From Flavobacteriaceae bacterium (GTDB lineage Bacteria > Bacteroidota > Bacteroidia > Flavobacteriales > Flavobacteriaceae), in assembly GCA_029252265.1 (NCBI GenBank), contig JAQXBT010000012.1, positions 1 to 52,159 on the forward strand: a DNA stretch of 52,159 nt, written 5' to 3'. Below, piece after piece: positions 18,901-27,218 of this stretch; the stretch's first letter is position 1, and the number at the start of each line of letters is the position of its first letter. The notes under the pieces were generated by a model, which worked only from the letters and a program-made list of their open reading frames with translations, had not been told where the DNA came from and did no database searches. The position numbers were made by a program, and so were the translations under genes.

Positions 18901-19308
18901 AATAATATCACGGAGCGATTAAGTCTTTACACCCAACTAAATACATTGAAAAACGAAGATGAGTTGCAGGAATTTGAACGCGATTTAATCGATCGTTTTG
19001 GAGCGGTGCCAACACAAGTTGTGGATCTTTTAGACAGTGTGCGTATAAAATGGTTGGCAACGACCTTAGGATTTGAAAAAATAGTATTGAAACAGCAAAA
19101 AATGGTTGGTTATTTTGTGAGTGATCAAGACAGTCGTTTCTATCAAAGTATTCATTTTTCAAAAGTCTTGCAATACGTACAAGAACACCCAAAATCTTGT
19201 ACAGTCAAAGAAAAACAAATGCGTGTGGGACTGCGTTTATTGATGCGTTTCTCAACTATTAATTCGGTTCAGCAAGGGCTAGCTGCTTTAAAGCCTATTT
19301 TGGCATAA
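15973..19308 (+). CDS. mfd: Transcription-repair coupling factor
   Basis: Mfd displaces RNA polymerase stalled at lesions and recruits UvrA. Domains in order: UvrB-homology region with EPGEFSVRGGIVDVFSF, the RNA polymerase-interacting domain (LEIGDYITHIDHGIGKFGG), and RecG-like translocase motor domains with Walker A GDVGFGKTE (around residue 582), the DEEQ box (around 682) and QMRGRVGRS. The C-terminal TRCF domain ends the protein. About 1111 residues, near the E. coli length of 1148. The ATG at 15973 gives MILSQSFQQ; an in-frame TTG three codons upstream (15964) is an alternative start. Confidence 0.96.
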   Translation: MILSQSFQQSLVHQKLSALISSPKEKTHLKGALGSSLSFTIASVFKTSDQPFLLIFDNKEEAAYHLNDFESLLDDKEVLFYPGSYRRAYQIEETDNANVLMRAEVLSRINSQKKPALIVTYPEALFEKVLSRKELEKSTFKVAVGETLVLDFFNEVLFEYHFKRVDFVTEPGEFSVRGGIVDVFSFSHDQPYRIEFFGDEVDSIRTFDIESQLSIKPLKKLQIIPNIEHKLRTETRQSFLEYSSSNTVIFAKDIVGLLSKTETLQEKAMEAYEQLSKTLNHSRPEDLFCTPSHFKTQLLDFSVVEFGSTAVLATKVENQLNVEVSPQPSFNKQFNLIIEDLNSHHDSGYKNYICCSNAQQAQRFYDIFETVDEDVQCQTIVLSLYQGFIDHDKKIVCYTDHQIFERYHKFHLKNGFSKKQSITLQELTKLEIGDYITHIDHGIGKFGGLQKIDVEGKKQEAIKLFYGERDILYLSIHALHKITKFNGKDGKTPKVYKLGSKAWKVLKQKTKTRVKEIAFNLIKLYAKRKLETGFQYNPDTSMQLELEASFVFEDTPDQVTATADIKADMESERPMDRLICGDVGFGKTEVALRAAFKAVDNGKQVAVLVPTTILAFQHAKTFKARLKDFPVTVDYINRFKTTKQRKETLESLESGRLDIIIGTHQLVNKSVVFKDLGLLIVDEEQKFGVAVKEKLKTLKENVDVLTLTATPIPRTLQFSLMAARDLSVITTPPPNRFPIESIVIRLNEETIRDAIQYEIQRAGQVYFIHNRIENIKEVAGLLQRLVPDAKIRVGHGQMEGRKLEQLMLDFMSAEFDVLVSTTIVESGLDVPNANTIFINNANNFGLSDLHQMRGRVGRSNKKAFCYFITPDFHAMTDEARKRISALEQYTALGSGFNIAMKDLEIRGAGDLLGGEQSGFINDIGFETYQKILNEAIEELKETEFKSLYNEDINTKEFVRDVTIDTDFSLLFPDDYINNITERLSLYTQLNTLKNEDELQEFERDLIDRFGAVPTQVVDLLDSVRIKWLATTLGFEKIVLKQQKMVGYFVSDQDSRFYQSIHFSKVLQYVQEHPKSCTVKEKQMRVGLRLLMRFSTINSVQQGLAALKPILA

Positions 19309-19311
19309 CTA

Positions 19312-19341
19312 TTGGTTTTCTTTTGAAGATGATTATATTTG
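19312..19341 (+). promoter_or_regulatory. Promoter of the TlpA-like gene
   Basis: TTG (19312-19314), 19 bases, TATATTTG (19334-19341). Exact consensus; the transcript would begin near 19348, 16 bases before the ATG. It starts only four bases after the mfd stop, so the gene is not dependent on mfd transcription. Confidence 0.7.
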
Positions 19342-19363
19342 AATCTGCAAAATCCTTAACCTC

Positions 19364-20674
19364 ATGTTTAAACAATTTTTCTATTTTAGTGTAATACTCC
19401 CAATTTTAGGGTTTTCTCAACACCAATTAAAAGGCGTTTTCTCGCCTGCCAATGAATTTAAAGCGACCATGTTATACCACCTGTCAGAAGGCAACGCGAC
19501 TTACATGAGTTATGGGACGGTCAATCCACAAGGAGAATTGCAAATTGAACTTGAGGCGTCTGCTCCATCAGGGATTTATAAGTTAGTGTATGCCTTGCCT
19601 CAAGCCGACCATAATTTTGAATTTATATACGATGCAAACCATGATGTTGTTTTCAATTTCAATATAGATTCTGGAGTTGAATTTATAAATTCTAAAGAAA
19701 ATCAACTGTTTCAAACCTATACACAAGCCATAAACAACGCTCAAAAGGAATTGCTTCAAATGTATGCAAAACCTTCTATGGATTCCCGAGTTTACAAACG
19801 GCGTTCTCAAAAAGTCGATAGCATTCAAAAACGCTACACTTTACTGTCAAAAGGAACCATAGCAGCTCGTTTTATAAATGCCAGTCAACCCTATATAGCT
19901 GTCAAAGTTGAAAGTTCAGATTCATATACAAAAAATGTAAAAGCACATTATTTTGACGCGATTAATTTTAAAGATCAGGTGCTCCAAAATTCTAATTTTT
20001 TGATCGAAAAGTCCATCGATTATATCCTTCGGATGCACACTTCATCGACGCCTTTGCTACAGGACTATAAGACCAATATTGATACAGTTTGCCAGCAATT
20101 TTTGACCACCAAACCATCGTTTCAATTAACCAGTTTTGTCACTCTAAATGATTTATTGATTGAATTTAATCAAGAAACTGTGGCGTTATATCTAACAAAG
20201 ACCTACATATTGCCATTGGCGATCCAATTAAAGAACCCCGAACAAATTGTGAAATCAAAAGATTTTATGCGGGTTGCTCTTGGAGTTAAAGCGCCTAATT
20301 TTGAGATTAACGATCAAACCTCTCTCTATGATCTAGAAGCTGCCGCTAATTATCTATTAATTTTTTGGAGTAGCGATTGTGGGCATTGTTTAAAGGAACT
20401 TCCTAAAGTCTATTCTTACCTGGCATCTCACCCCGAAAAAGACATTCAAGTGGTGGCGATTGGTTTAGAGAAAACGACTGAAAAATGGGAAAAAACCATC
20501 AAGATTTGGCCTGAGTTTATACATGTATTTGCAGATGGTAAATGGGAAAATAAACTTCCGAAACTGTATGCGGTCGAGGCTACCCCGAGTTATTATCTAT
20601 TGGATGCCTCTAAAACTATTACCTCCAAGCCGTATCTTTTAAATGACCTTATGAATGTGTTGGATCAAAAATGA
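19364..20674 (+). CDS. Exported TlpA-like thioredoxin-fold protein
   Basis: A 436-residue protein with a signal peptide (MFKQFFYFSVILPILGFSQ), a ~270-residue N-terminal part rich in beta strands then helices, resembling the DUF4369-type region found ahead of Bacteroidota TlpA proteins, and a C-terminal thioredoxin fold. The redox site is C339-G-H-C342 in LLIFWSSDCGHCLKELPKV, with the cis-proline loop at EATPSYYLL. It likely handles protein disulfides in the periplasm. Own promoter upstream; its last 10 bases overlap the convergent yraN gene. Confidence 0.85.
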   Translation: MFKQFFYFSVILPILGFSQHQLKGVFSPANEFKATMLYHLSEGNATYMSYGTVNPQGELQIELEASAPSGIYKLVYALPQADHNFEFIYDANHDVVFNFNIDSGVEFINSKENQLFQTYTQAINNAQKELLQMYAKPSMDSRVYKRRSQKVDSIQKRYTLLSKGTIAARFINASQPYIAVKVESSDSYTKNVKAHYFDAINFKDQVLQNSNFLIEKSIDYILRMHTSSTPLLQDYKTNIDTVCQQFLTTKPSFQLTSFVTLNDLLIEFNQETVALYLTKTYILPLAIQLKNPEQIVKSKDFMRVALGVKAPNFEINDQTSLYDLEAAANYLLIFWSSDCGHCLKELPKVYSYLASHPEKDIQVVAIGLEKTTEKWEKTIKIWPEFIHVFADGKWENKLPKLYAVEATPSYYLLDASKTITSKPYLLNDLMNVLDQK

Positions 20675-21023
20675 TAAAATGCATTTTCGATATGGTCTAT
20701 TTCTGGGGTTTTAGAAGACAGCACGATTGCAATAATATCAAACCGAACTTCCAGGTTTAAATCATTTGATATTACAAAATGATCGACCGCTTTAATGATG
20801 CGCTGTATTTGTGAGGTTTTAAAAATTCTTCTGGGGCTCCAAAGGCTTTGCTTCTCCGTGTTTTTACTTCAACAGCTACTAAATAGGTGCCTTTTTGAGC
20901 CAAAATATCGACCTCTGCTTTTTTAAAGCGATAGTTCTGTGCCAAAATTTTGTAGCCTTCCGAAATTAAAAAATCAAACGCCAAGCGCTCACCAAAAGCA
21001 CCGAGATTATTGACGTCAGACAT
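20665..21023 (-). pseudogene. yraN: YraN/UPF0102 family nuclease-like protein, frameshifted
   Basis: The first frame (83 codons, stop at 20772) encodes LGAFGERLAFDFLISEGYKIL, FKKAEVDILAQKG and VAVEVKTRRS, the UPF0102 signature with restriction-endonuclease-like D and E-x-K residues. It then runs into a wrong frame after EEFLKPHK. The neighbouring frame carries on perfectly: IQRIIKAVDHFVISNDLNLEVRFDII...HIENAFYHF, stopping at 20665. One base is missing at the TTT run 20808-20810 (AAA on the coding strand where AAAA is expected). The repaired product is 119 residues, the normal family length. Last gene of the ldcA operon. Confidence 0.8.
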
Positions 21024-21035
21024 TGTAAACTTGTT

Positions 21036-21356
21036 TTATTTTTTTAAAAACTCATATTCACGCTCAACGATTGCTATACGGACTTTGTAGTGCTGATACC
21101 AGAGTTGTCGACCTTTTTCTTGAGCGTCTTTATGCGCCAAGTTTTCTTTCCATGTTTTGATGGCTACCAAATCGCGCCAATATGAAATAGAAATACCAAT
21201 GTCTGAGCTAGCATCTTCCATCCCCAAAAACCCGTCTTGTTTGAGTGCAAGCTGATTCATGTGGGCATTCGTTTCAGCATAGTTGTCGTCGTTTTTAGTT
21301 CTAAGAGAGCTAAAAATAACCGCATAATAGGGTGGTGGAGGTGTGTTTGATAGCAT
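21036..21356 (-). CDS. Antibiotic biosynthesis monooxygenase-like (ABM) protein
   Basis: I start at MLSNTPPPPYYAVIFSSLR (complement of 21354-21356), because the upstream extension is not domain-like and would overlap ldcA. The 106-residue product is a single dimeric alpha-beta barrel domain: YYAVIFSS strand, the QDGFLGMEDA turn, ISISYWRDLVAIKTWKENLAH and the final KVRIAIVEREYEF strand. Family members include quinol monooxygenases and haem-degrading enzymes; the substrate here is unknown. Middle gene of the minus-strand set ldcA (22 bases upstream) and yraN (12 bases downstream). Confidence 0.8.
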   Translation of the reverse strand: MLSNTPPPPYYAVIFSSLRTKNDDNYAETNAHMNQLALKQDGFLGMEDASSDIGISISYWRDLVAIKTWKENLAHKDAQEKGRQLWYQHYKVRIAIVEREYEFLKK

Positions 21357-21378
21357 AAAGAGAAACTTAAAAAGATGA

Positions 21379-22404
21379 CTATAAATATAAGACCCCAATT
21401 TTTGATTTGGTCACATTCAGTTGAATCGTACGTCCAAAATAGAGGGCGCGGTTTTCAAATTCATGCCCTGCTGGGAATCCAAATCCTATAGGCACATCAA
21501 TATCTTTAAGGACGTCTAAAATCAATGCTTCAATAGATTGGCCCCATGCTGGATTGTTGGTTTTAAGTTGACTTATATCGCCGATGATGACCCCCGCACA
21601 GTGGTCAAAATATCCTGCACGTTTCAAACTTTGTAACTGACGATCGATATGGTATTTATGTTCACCAATTTCTTCAATAAATATAATTTTCCCTTTGGTG
21701 TCAAGACTGGTTTTACTGCCCAATGTGGCTGTTAATAATGATAAGTTTCCTCCGACAAGCTGCCCAGAAGCAGATCCAGATACATTATTCGAATGCCCTT
21801 TAATTTCATAGCTTTTTAGCTGCCCAAAAAGGGCCGCTTTTAAAGTTTCAATTGAGGGTTTTATGGCCTCTTCATCGTCGGTTAGATTGATACACATCAT
21901 GGCATGTAAACTCTCATAGCCTAAGTTGTTTAAGGCCGTGTGTAAGACCGTAATATCCGAATAGCCAATCACCCATTTGGGGTGAATTTTGAACCCTTTA
22001 AAATCTAAATCATCTACAATTCTAAGCGTCCCGTACCCCCCACGTGCACACCAAATCGCTTTGATGTTTGGGTGGTCTAAGGCTTTTTGTAAGTCGTTGC
22101 TGCGTTGGGCGTCTGTCCCTGCAAAATGATTGAACTTGGTTTGAAGATGATCCCCAAAAACAACGTTCAATCCCCAACTGCTTAAGAGAGTTTTCGTCTT
22201 TTGAATCACTTCGACGTCGTGTTTTAAAATGCCTGCTGGGGCTACGATGGCAACGGTGTCGCCAGTTTTTAAATAATGTGGACGGATCATTTCTAAGAAT
22301 TTATGAGAGGTAATGGTTGTTGAGTGACGGTCTGCCATGGGGGTCGCATCTGAATTTGGGAGTAAAGCCAGTAAAAGGCACCAAAGTATCGATTTAAGAA
22401 TCAT
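21379..22404 (-). CDS. ldcA: LD-carboxypeptidase (peptidase S66)
   Basis: The 341-residue protein belongs to the S66 family, which trims the terminal D-Ala from muropeptide tetrapeptides (LD-carboxypeptidase A) or cleaves microcin C-type compounds (MccF). The nucleophile Ser is in VIGYSDITVLH (S149), the Glu in FIEEIGEHKYHIDRQL, the His in GFPAGHEFENR. The first ~20 residues (MILKSILWCLLLALLPNSDA) look like a signal peptide, which would place it in the periplasm. The family-like start MIRPHYLKTGDTVAIVAPAG at residue 39 is a possible internal start for a cytoplasmic form. First gene of a three-gene operon. Confidence 0.88.
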   Translation of the reverse strand: MILKSILWCLLLALLPNSDATPMADRHSTTITSHKFLEMIRPHYLKTGDTVAIVAPAGILKHDVEVIQKTKTLLSSWGLNVVFGDHLQTKFNHFAGTDAQRSNDLQKALDHPNIKAIWCARGGYGTLRIVDDLDFKGFKIHPKWVIGYSDITVLHTALNNLGYESLHAMMCINLTDDEEAIKPSIETLKAALFGQLKSYEIKGHSNNVSGSASGQLVGGNLSLLTATLGSKTSLDTKGKIIFIEEIGEHKYHIDRQLQSLKRAGYFDHCAGVIIGDISQLKTNNPAWGQSIEALILDVLKDIDVPIGFGFPAGHEFENRALYFGRTIQLNVTKSKIGVLYL

Positions 22405-22499
22405 TTTAAAGGGCTTTTTGTAAAGATAACAATTTCTCTAAAATTCTGTTTCAAATTGGACGTAATATTATGTATTTTTGTTCGCATAATTCACATACA

Positions 22500-24551
22500 A
22501 TGTCGAAACGTTTTACCATTACCGCTGCCTTACCATATACTAATGGCCCCATTCATATTGGGCATTTGGCCGGGGTCTATGTACCCGCTGATATCTATGC
22601 ACGCTACTTACGTTTAAAAGGGCATGATGTCGCTTTTATTTGTGGAAGTGATGAACACGGAGTCCCCATTACCATCAAAGCTAAAAAGGAAGGTGTGACG
22701 CCTCAAGATATTGTTGATCATTTTCATGCAAACATCAAAACGTCCTTTGAAGATTTTGGGATTTCGTTTGATAATTATTCCAGAACCTCTGCGAAAATTC
22801 ATCATGAAACCGCCTCTGAATTTTTTAAAACACTGTATGATAAAGGTGATTTTATTGAAGAAACAAATGCGCAATTATACGATGCAGAAGCCGATCAATT
22901 TTTGGCCGATCGATTTGTGGTTGGGACCTGCCCAAAGTGTGGTAATGAAGAAAGTTATGGCGATCAATGTGAAGCCTGTGGCACCTCTCATAATGCGACG
23001 GATCTTATCAAACCAAAATCAGCCATTACAGGTGCAACACCAGCTTTAAAAGAAACAAAACACTGGTTTTTACCACTCGATAAACACGAAGCATTTTTAA
23101 AAGAATGGATTTTAGAAGGCCACAAAGCCGACTGGAAACCCAATGTCTATGGTCAATGCAAATCATGGATCGACGATGGTTTGCGTCCCCGTGCGGTGAC
23201 GCGTGACTTGGATTGGGGCATCCCAGTTCCTGTGAAAGGTGGCGAAGGAAAAGTACTTTATGTGTGGTTTGATGCGCCAATTGGCTACATCTCATCGACT
23301 AAAGAATGGGCCCAACGCGAAGGTAAAAATTGGGAGTCCTATTGGAAAGATCAAGACACGACTTTAATCCATTTTATTGGAAAAGATAATATTGTGTTTC
23401 ACTGTATTATTTTTCCGGCAATGCTCAAAGCAGAAGGCAGTTATATTCTCCCTGAAAATGTACCCGCTAACGAATTTTTAAATTTAGAAGGTCAAAAACT
23501 ATCCACCTCCAAAAACTGGGCGGTTTGGCTGCCCGATTATTTAAAAGAATTTCCTGAAAAACAAGATGTATTGCGGTACGTTTTAACCGCCACAGCACCT
23601 GAAACCAAAGACAATGATTTTACTTGGAAAGATTTTCAAGCACGAAATAACAACGAATTGGTGGCTATTTTTGGAAACTTTATCAATCGAGTATTAGTAT
23701 TGACCAATAAGTATTACGAAGGAAGTGTACCAACTCCCAACGAGCTGTCGATACTCGACACTGAAACTTTAGAAAAGGTAAAATCGTATCCCGATATTTT
23801 ATCCAAATCGATCGAACGCTACCGGTTTCGAGAAGCCAGTCAGGAATTGATGAATTTGGCGCGACTAGGAAACAAATATTTAGCCGATGAAGAACCCTGG
23901 AAAGCAATCAAAACGGATCCAGAACGGGTGCAGACCATTATGTATGTAGCGCTTCAAATTGCAGCAGCTTTGGCCATTGTATCTGAGCCCTTTTTGCCGT
24001 GGTCTTCTCAAAAACTAAAAACCATGCTTCGTTTAGAAACGCCAACTTGGACATCGATTCAAAGTGGAGCTGTTTTATTAAAACCAACCCACCAAATTGG
24101 AGAAGCATCGCTTTTATTTGCAAAAATTGAAGATTCAGAAATTGATTTTCAATTGGATAAACTAGCTAAAAGTAAATTGGCAAACCTGATTGCAAAAAAA
24201 GTAGTAGAGCCTCAAAAAGAAACCGTTTCTTTTGAAGATTTTTCAAAGTTAGACATTCGAGTTGGAACAATTCTTTCGGCCGAAAAAATGCCAAAAGCCA
24301 AAAAACTACTAGTTCTTCAAGTTGATACAGGTGTGGATGTTCGTACGATTGTTTCGGGAATTGCCGAAAGTTTCACTGCTGAACAAGTGGTTGGAAAACG
24401 GGTAACCGTCCTCGTCAATTTAGCTCCGCGTGCCTTACGTGGGGTCGAAAGTCAAGGGATGATTTTAATGACCGAAACCCCCGAAGGTAAATTGGTATTT
24501 GTCAGCCCCGATGCCGCTCATGAAACCACCAATGGGTTAAAAATTAGTTAG
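22500..24551 (+). CDS. metG: Methionyl-tRNA synthetase
   Basis: Charges tRNA-Met. Class I motifs: PIHIGHLAG near the N-terminus and KLSTSKNW (KMSKS variant), with an inserted zinc knuckle [18 protein letters not shown]. The C-terminal ~110 residues ([24 protein letters not shown]...) are the dimerising tRNA-binding domain. 683 residues from [13 protein letters not shown]. An upstream in-frame ATG at 22470 would add ten residues, but it overlaps the -7 box TATTTTTG (22473-22480), so it cannot lie in a transcript from that promoter. Confidence 0.97.
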   Translation: MSKRFTITAALPYTNGPIHIGHLAGVYVPADIYARYLRLKGHDVAFICGSDEHGVPITIKAKKEGVTPQDIVDHFHANIKTSFEDFGISFDNYSRTSAKIHHETASEFFKTLYDKGDFIEETNAQLYDAEADQFLADRFVVGTCPKCGNEESYGDQCEACGTSHNATDLIKPKSAITGATPALKETKHWFLPLDKHEAFLKEWILEGHKADWKPNVYGQCKSWIDDGLRPRAVTRDLDWGIPVPVKGGEGKVLYVWFDAPIGYISSTKEWAQREGKNWESYWKDQDTTLIHFIGKDNIVFHCIIFPAMLKAEGSYILPENVPANEFLNLEGQKLSTSKNWAVWLPDYLKEFPEKQDVLRYVLTATAPETKDNDFTWKDFQARNNNELVAIFGNFINRVLVLTNKYYEGSVPTPNELSILDTETLEKVKSYPDILSKSIERYRFREASQELMNLARLGNKYLADEEPWKAIKTDPERVQTIMYVALQIAAALAIVSEPFLPWSSQKLKTMLRLETPTWTSIQSGAVLLKPTHQIGEASLLFAKIEDSEIDFQLDKLAKSKLANLIAKKVVEPQKETVSFEDFSKLDIRVGTILSAEKMPKAKKLLVLQVDTGVDVRTIVSGIAESFTAEQVVGKRVTVLVNLAPRALRGVESQGMILMTETPEGKLVFVSPDAAHETTNGLKIS

Positions 24552-24571
24552 ACAGCTTTAAGATTAAAGAG

Positions 24572-24622
24572 TGAAAAGTGAAAAGAGGTGAGAGTGAAAA
24601 GTGAACAGTGAACAGTGAACCG
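24572..24622. repeat. Degenerate 7-base tandem repeat (GTGAAMM)
   Basis: Six GTGAAnn units: GTGAAAA at 24572, 24579 and 24595, GTGAACA at 24602 and 24609, GTGAACC at 24616, with one imperfect stretch at 24586-24594. It lies just past metG, in a 398-base gap without genes that also holds the hairpin repeat and the CCGTTTGTTACA motifs. Confidence 0.8.
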
Positions 24623-24684
24623 AGTTGAGGCCTAAGACTCAAGAGAAGAAACTCCGAAATTGCCACCTTGATGCTGAATCAAGT

Positions 24685-24720
24685 TTGTCTGCCGATAGGC
24701 AGGTTTAGCATGACAGTCTG
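24685..24720. repeat. Dispersed hairpin repeat, copy 1
   Basis: TCTGCC-GATA-GGCAGG (24688-24703) followed by TTTAGCATGACAGTCTG. Related copies are at 26108-26142 and 51416-51459. A small mobile or structural repeat element is likely. Confidence 0.6.
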
Positions 24721-24770
24721 TATAAACGTTAATCTGGATATTTTTTGCTTGATAAAAAACACATCCAAAA

Positions 24771-24826
24771 CCGTTTGTTACACAAACACCTTGTTATATT
24801 CTAAAATGTTACCGTTTGTTACATAA
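24771..24826. promoter_or_regulatory. Two copies of the motif CCGTTTGTTACAYAA
   Basis: CCGTTTGTTACACAA at 24771-24785 and CCGTTTGTTACATAA at 24812-24826, 41 bases apart, which is close to four helical turns. A third copy is at 26332-26346 upstream of another secreted-protein gene. Candidate transcription factor sites, since both target genes encode exported proteins. Confidence 0.4.
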
Positions 24827-24949
24827 GGTTTTTAAACCACTCTTTTTAAGATGTTCTATAGATCGCAAGAACTACTTTTGTGTGAGAGTCTTCTGTAGTC
24901 AGAATTCAAAATAGTGATCTCTTATCTATTTCAAACTAAAAAAAAACCT

Positions 24950-26089
24950 ATGAAAATCACCCCCTCAATTCTTGTTTTTATATTGGGACTTTCGTCTCTT
25001 TCGGCTCAAATTAGTAGTGCCACAGAAAAATTAACATTACCCGCCAATTTAAGTGAATCTTCAGGGGCTATATTTTTTAATAATAAATTAATCACCCATA
25101 ATGATTCAGGTGGAGAAAATAAAATTTTTGAGTTAGACACCATTTCTGGGGCGGTCACCCGTATCGTGACTATTTCAAACGCGACCAATATGGACTGGGA
25201 AGACATATCCCAAGATGATACCAGTATTTTTATTGGCGATATTGGCAATAACAGTGGGGATCGAACCGATTTGAAAATTTACAAAATCAACAAATCGGAG
25301 TATTTAACTTCCACAACGTTGGCTGCTGAAACAATTAACGTTAGTTATGCGGCACAAACAGACTTTACATCCACCCCAAACATGACGGTCTGGGATGCCG
25401 AAGCGTTGGTCTCTTTTGACGATTCAAACCTGATTTTATTTAGTAAAAACTGGGTTAATTCTACGACCAGAGCTTATGTCGTTCCCAAGGCTCCAGGGAC
25501 TTACAGTCTTTCGCCACTCGCCACCCCGCTCAATGCAGAATCGTATATTTCTGGGGCGACCTATAATCCATTGAGTCAAAAATTATATTTAGTAGGTTAT
25601 ATACCAGATGCTTTGAGCATATTGCAATCGGTTGTTTGGGTGTGTGAGGGTTTTAGTGGGTTAACGAATGTGTTTGATGGGACGAATACCAAAACACTAC
25701 TAACGGCTTTTCCAAACCATCAAATTGAAGCCATTACTTTTGTGAGTGTCAGCAGCTATCTTATGACATCTGAAACCTTTACTCACCCCGTTTTTTCGAC
25801 TATTACTACTGATCCTAAGCTTATTACCTTTTCAACCAGTGATGTCTTGTCCTTAGAAACGGTTACAGCACCAAACGACGTTTTAGTCTATCCGAACCCT
25901 GTAAATTCGTTTTTACATCTCAAAAACAGTCGCATCGAGTCCATAGAGCTTTATGATTTAAAATCGGTTCAACTCTATAAAGGAAGCAATTCGATTATTG
26001 ATATGCGGGCTTTTGAAAACGGATTGTATATTGTGAAAGCTACGTTAAAGGATGGCGGCACAAAAATCAAAAAAATCTTAAAAAAATAG
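24950..26089 (+). CDS. Secreted beta-propeller-like protein with T9SS sorting tail
   Basis: I start at MKITPSILVFILGLSSLSAQ, a clear signal peptide; a GTG 12 codons upstream is less likely. The 379-residue protein has repeated strand patterns (NKLITHNDSGGENKIFELD, NMDWEDISQDDTSIFIGDIGNN, LYLVGYIPDA) that suggest a beta-propeller. The last ~75 residues, from VLVYPNPVNSFLHL to GTKIKKILKK, are a type A T9SS sorting domain, so it should reach the cell surface. Ligand or enzymatic function unknown. It stands alone, with two copies of a repeated motif in the upstream region. Confidence 0.8.
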   Translation: MKITPSILVFILGLSSLSAQISSATEKLTLPANLSESSGAIFFNNKLITHNDSGGENKIFELDTISGAVTRIVTISNATNMDWEDISQDDTSIFIGDIGNNSGDRTDLKIYKINKSEYLTSTTLAAETINVSYAAQTDFTSTPNMTVWDAEALVSFDDSNLILFSKNWVNSTTRAYVVPKAPGTYSLSPLATPLNAESYISGATYNPLSQKLYLVGYIPDALSILQSVVWVCEGFSGLTNVFDGTNTKTLLTAFPNHQIEAITFVSVSSYLMTSETFTHPVFSTITTDPKLITFSTSDVLSLETVTAPNDVLVYPNPVNSFLHLKNSRIESIELYDLKSVQLYKGSNSIIDMRAFENGLYIVKATLKDGGTKIKKILKK

Positions 26090-26107
26090 CTTAACGAGGG
26101 GCGTATT

Positions 26108-26142
26108 TTTGTCAGTCGATTGGCGGTTTAGCATCTGTTTAT
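26108..26142. repeat. Dispersed hairpin repeat, degenerate copy 2
   Basis: TTTGTCAGTCGATTGGCGGTTTAGCAT aligns with the copy at 24685-24720 with a few substitutions and short gaps, and shares GGTTTAGCAT exactly. It lies in the 375-base gap 26090-26464, which has no gene. Confidence 0.5.
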
Positions 26143-26331
26143 AGAATCATGGGATTCCGAATGCAGGTTTGTTATTTTTCAGTAGCTCTTAAATTTTATC
26201 GTTTAATTATTTCAATAAAATAAGCAACGTTATATTGAATAGTTGTCCCAAACACGAATTGGTTATAGATTGATAAAAAGACGTTAATATCCGTATATGA
26301 TGTTAAAATGGCTCTTTATTACGTCAATATG

Positions 26332-26346
26332 CCGTTTGTTACATAA
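26332..26346. promoter_or_regulatory. Third copy of CCGTTTGTTACATAA
   Basis: Identical to the copy at 24812-24826. A -7-like box TATTTTTG follows at 26348-26355, directly next to the motif, and the secreted-protein start is ~130 bases downstream. No -33 TTG at the expected spacing, which would suit an activator site. Confidence 0.4.
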
Positions 26347-26464
26347 GTATTTTTGTTTTGGTTAATTTTCTTGAAATTTGGTTTGTTAATTTTTTTTAAA
26401 AAAAAACATAAACAGTATTGTGTGTTTGCGAATTAAATGAACCAATTATAAAAAAAATAAGCCC

Positions 26465-26881
26465 ATGCCAAATCAACCTAAAAAAATGAATATTTTAAAA
26501 ACAAAGCTATTAACAGTACTGTTTTTGGCAGTAGGACTGGCCACTTATTCTCAAGTGGGTATTGGCACCACTACGCCATATGCTTCTGCGGCATTAGATA
26601 TTACAGCAACAGACAAAGGGTTCTTAATGCCAAGGCTCACCACAGCACAACGTATGGCAATTGTAGGGAAAGCAATAAGTTTGCAGGTGTATGACACCGA
26701 TTTAGATGCTGTAATGCTTCACGATGGTTCAGATTGGAACGCTATGGGTGGTGATGTTGTTCCTTTCTGGAAATCTGACACAAACGGTGGGAGTTATACC
26801 ACAAATGATATTGTCAATTATAATGGAGTATTATATAAAAGCTTAACATGGAGAGAACGAAGTTTTTCTTTGATAAAATAA
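26465..26881 (+). CDS. Secreted surface protein, probably 3'-truncated
   Basis: The signal peptide is MNILKTKLLTVLFLAVGLATYSQ, so the true start may be the ATG at 26486 instead of 26465. Mature QVGIGTTTPYASAALDITATDKGFLMPRLT is the N-terminal pattern common in Flavobacteriaceae cell-surface and tail-fibre-like proteins. VPFWKSDTNGGSYTTNDIVNYNGVLYKSLT resembles a small carbohydrate-binding module. The similarity stops abruptly at LYKSLT, followed by WRERSFSLIK and a stop, and family members are much longer, so the 3' part appears lost. The preceding CCGTTTGTTACATAA motif is shared with the T9SS gene upstream. Confidence 0.6.
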   Translation: MPNQPKKMNILKTKLLTVLFLAVGLATYSQVGIGTTTPYASAALDITATDKGFLMPRLTTAQRMAIVGKAISLQVYDTDLDAVMLHDGSDWNAMGGDVVPFWKSDTNGGSYTTNDIVNYNGVLYKSLTWRERSFSLIK

Positions 26882-26894
26882 ATGTCTATAAATT

Positions 26895-27083
26895 TTATTG
26901 TACGAGATTTTTATTTTTTCTCCTTTTTTTTGTGACAATTTTCGCGTATTTTTTATTTATAAGACTGACACTTTTGGCTACTATAGTTGTGCTATCTCTT
27001 AAGAATAACGTATGATCTCTGTTATTCTGTGCAAATGAGTTGATGGATATAAATATCATTAAAAGTATTGTAATTTGTTTCAT
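26895..27083 (-). CDS. Small exported protein, possibly truncated
   Basis: Starting at MKQITILLMIFISINSFAQ (complement of 27081-27083), this 62-residue frame has a convincing signal peptide ending FAQ. The short mature part NNRDHTLFLRDSTTIVAKS ends in a lysine/arginine-rich stretch. I recognise no family. It converges on the truncated gene at 26881 with a 13-base gap, and both lose recognisable sequence near the junction, which suggests a deletion there. Confidence 0.35.
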   Translation of the reverse strand: MKQITILLMIFISINSFAQNNRDHTLFLRDSTTIVAKSVSLINKKYAKIVTKKRRKNKNLVQ

Positions 27084-27218
27084 AATTAAAATCATTTTAT
27101 TTTGCTTTTTTTTGAGTACTTCTTGGGTTTTTAATTCAATCCTAAACCAATATTTTGTGTAGTTTTTATAAATTTAGATACTTCCTAGTTTAATTGGCTT
27201 ACAATCTTTTTCTCCTTT

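Noticed and set aside
24572-24622. CRISPR-like array
   Set aside because: Units are 7 bases in direct tandem without unique spacers; no cas genes are in the window.
26848-27013. Plus-strand 55-codon hydrophobic frame (MERTKFFFDKINVYKF...)
   Set aside because: Phenylalanine-rich content follows from T-rich DNA, and it lies antisense to a minus-strand frame with a better signal peptide.
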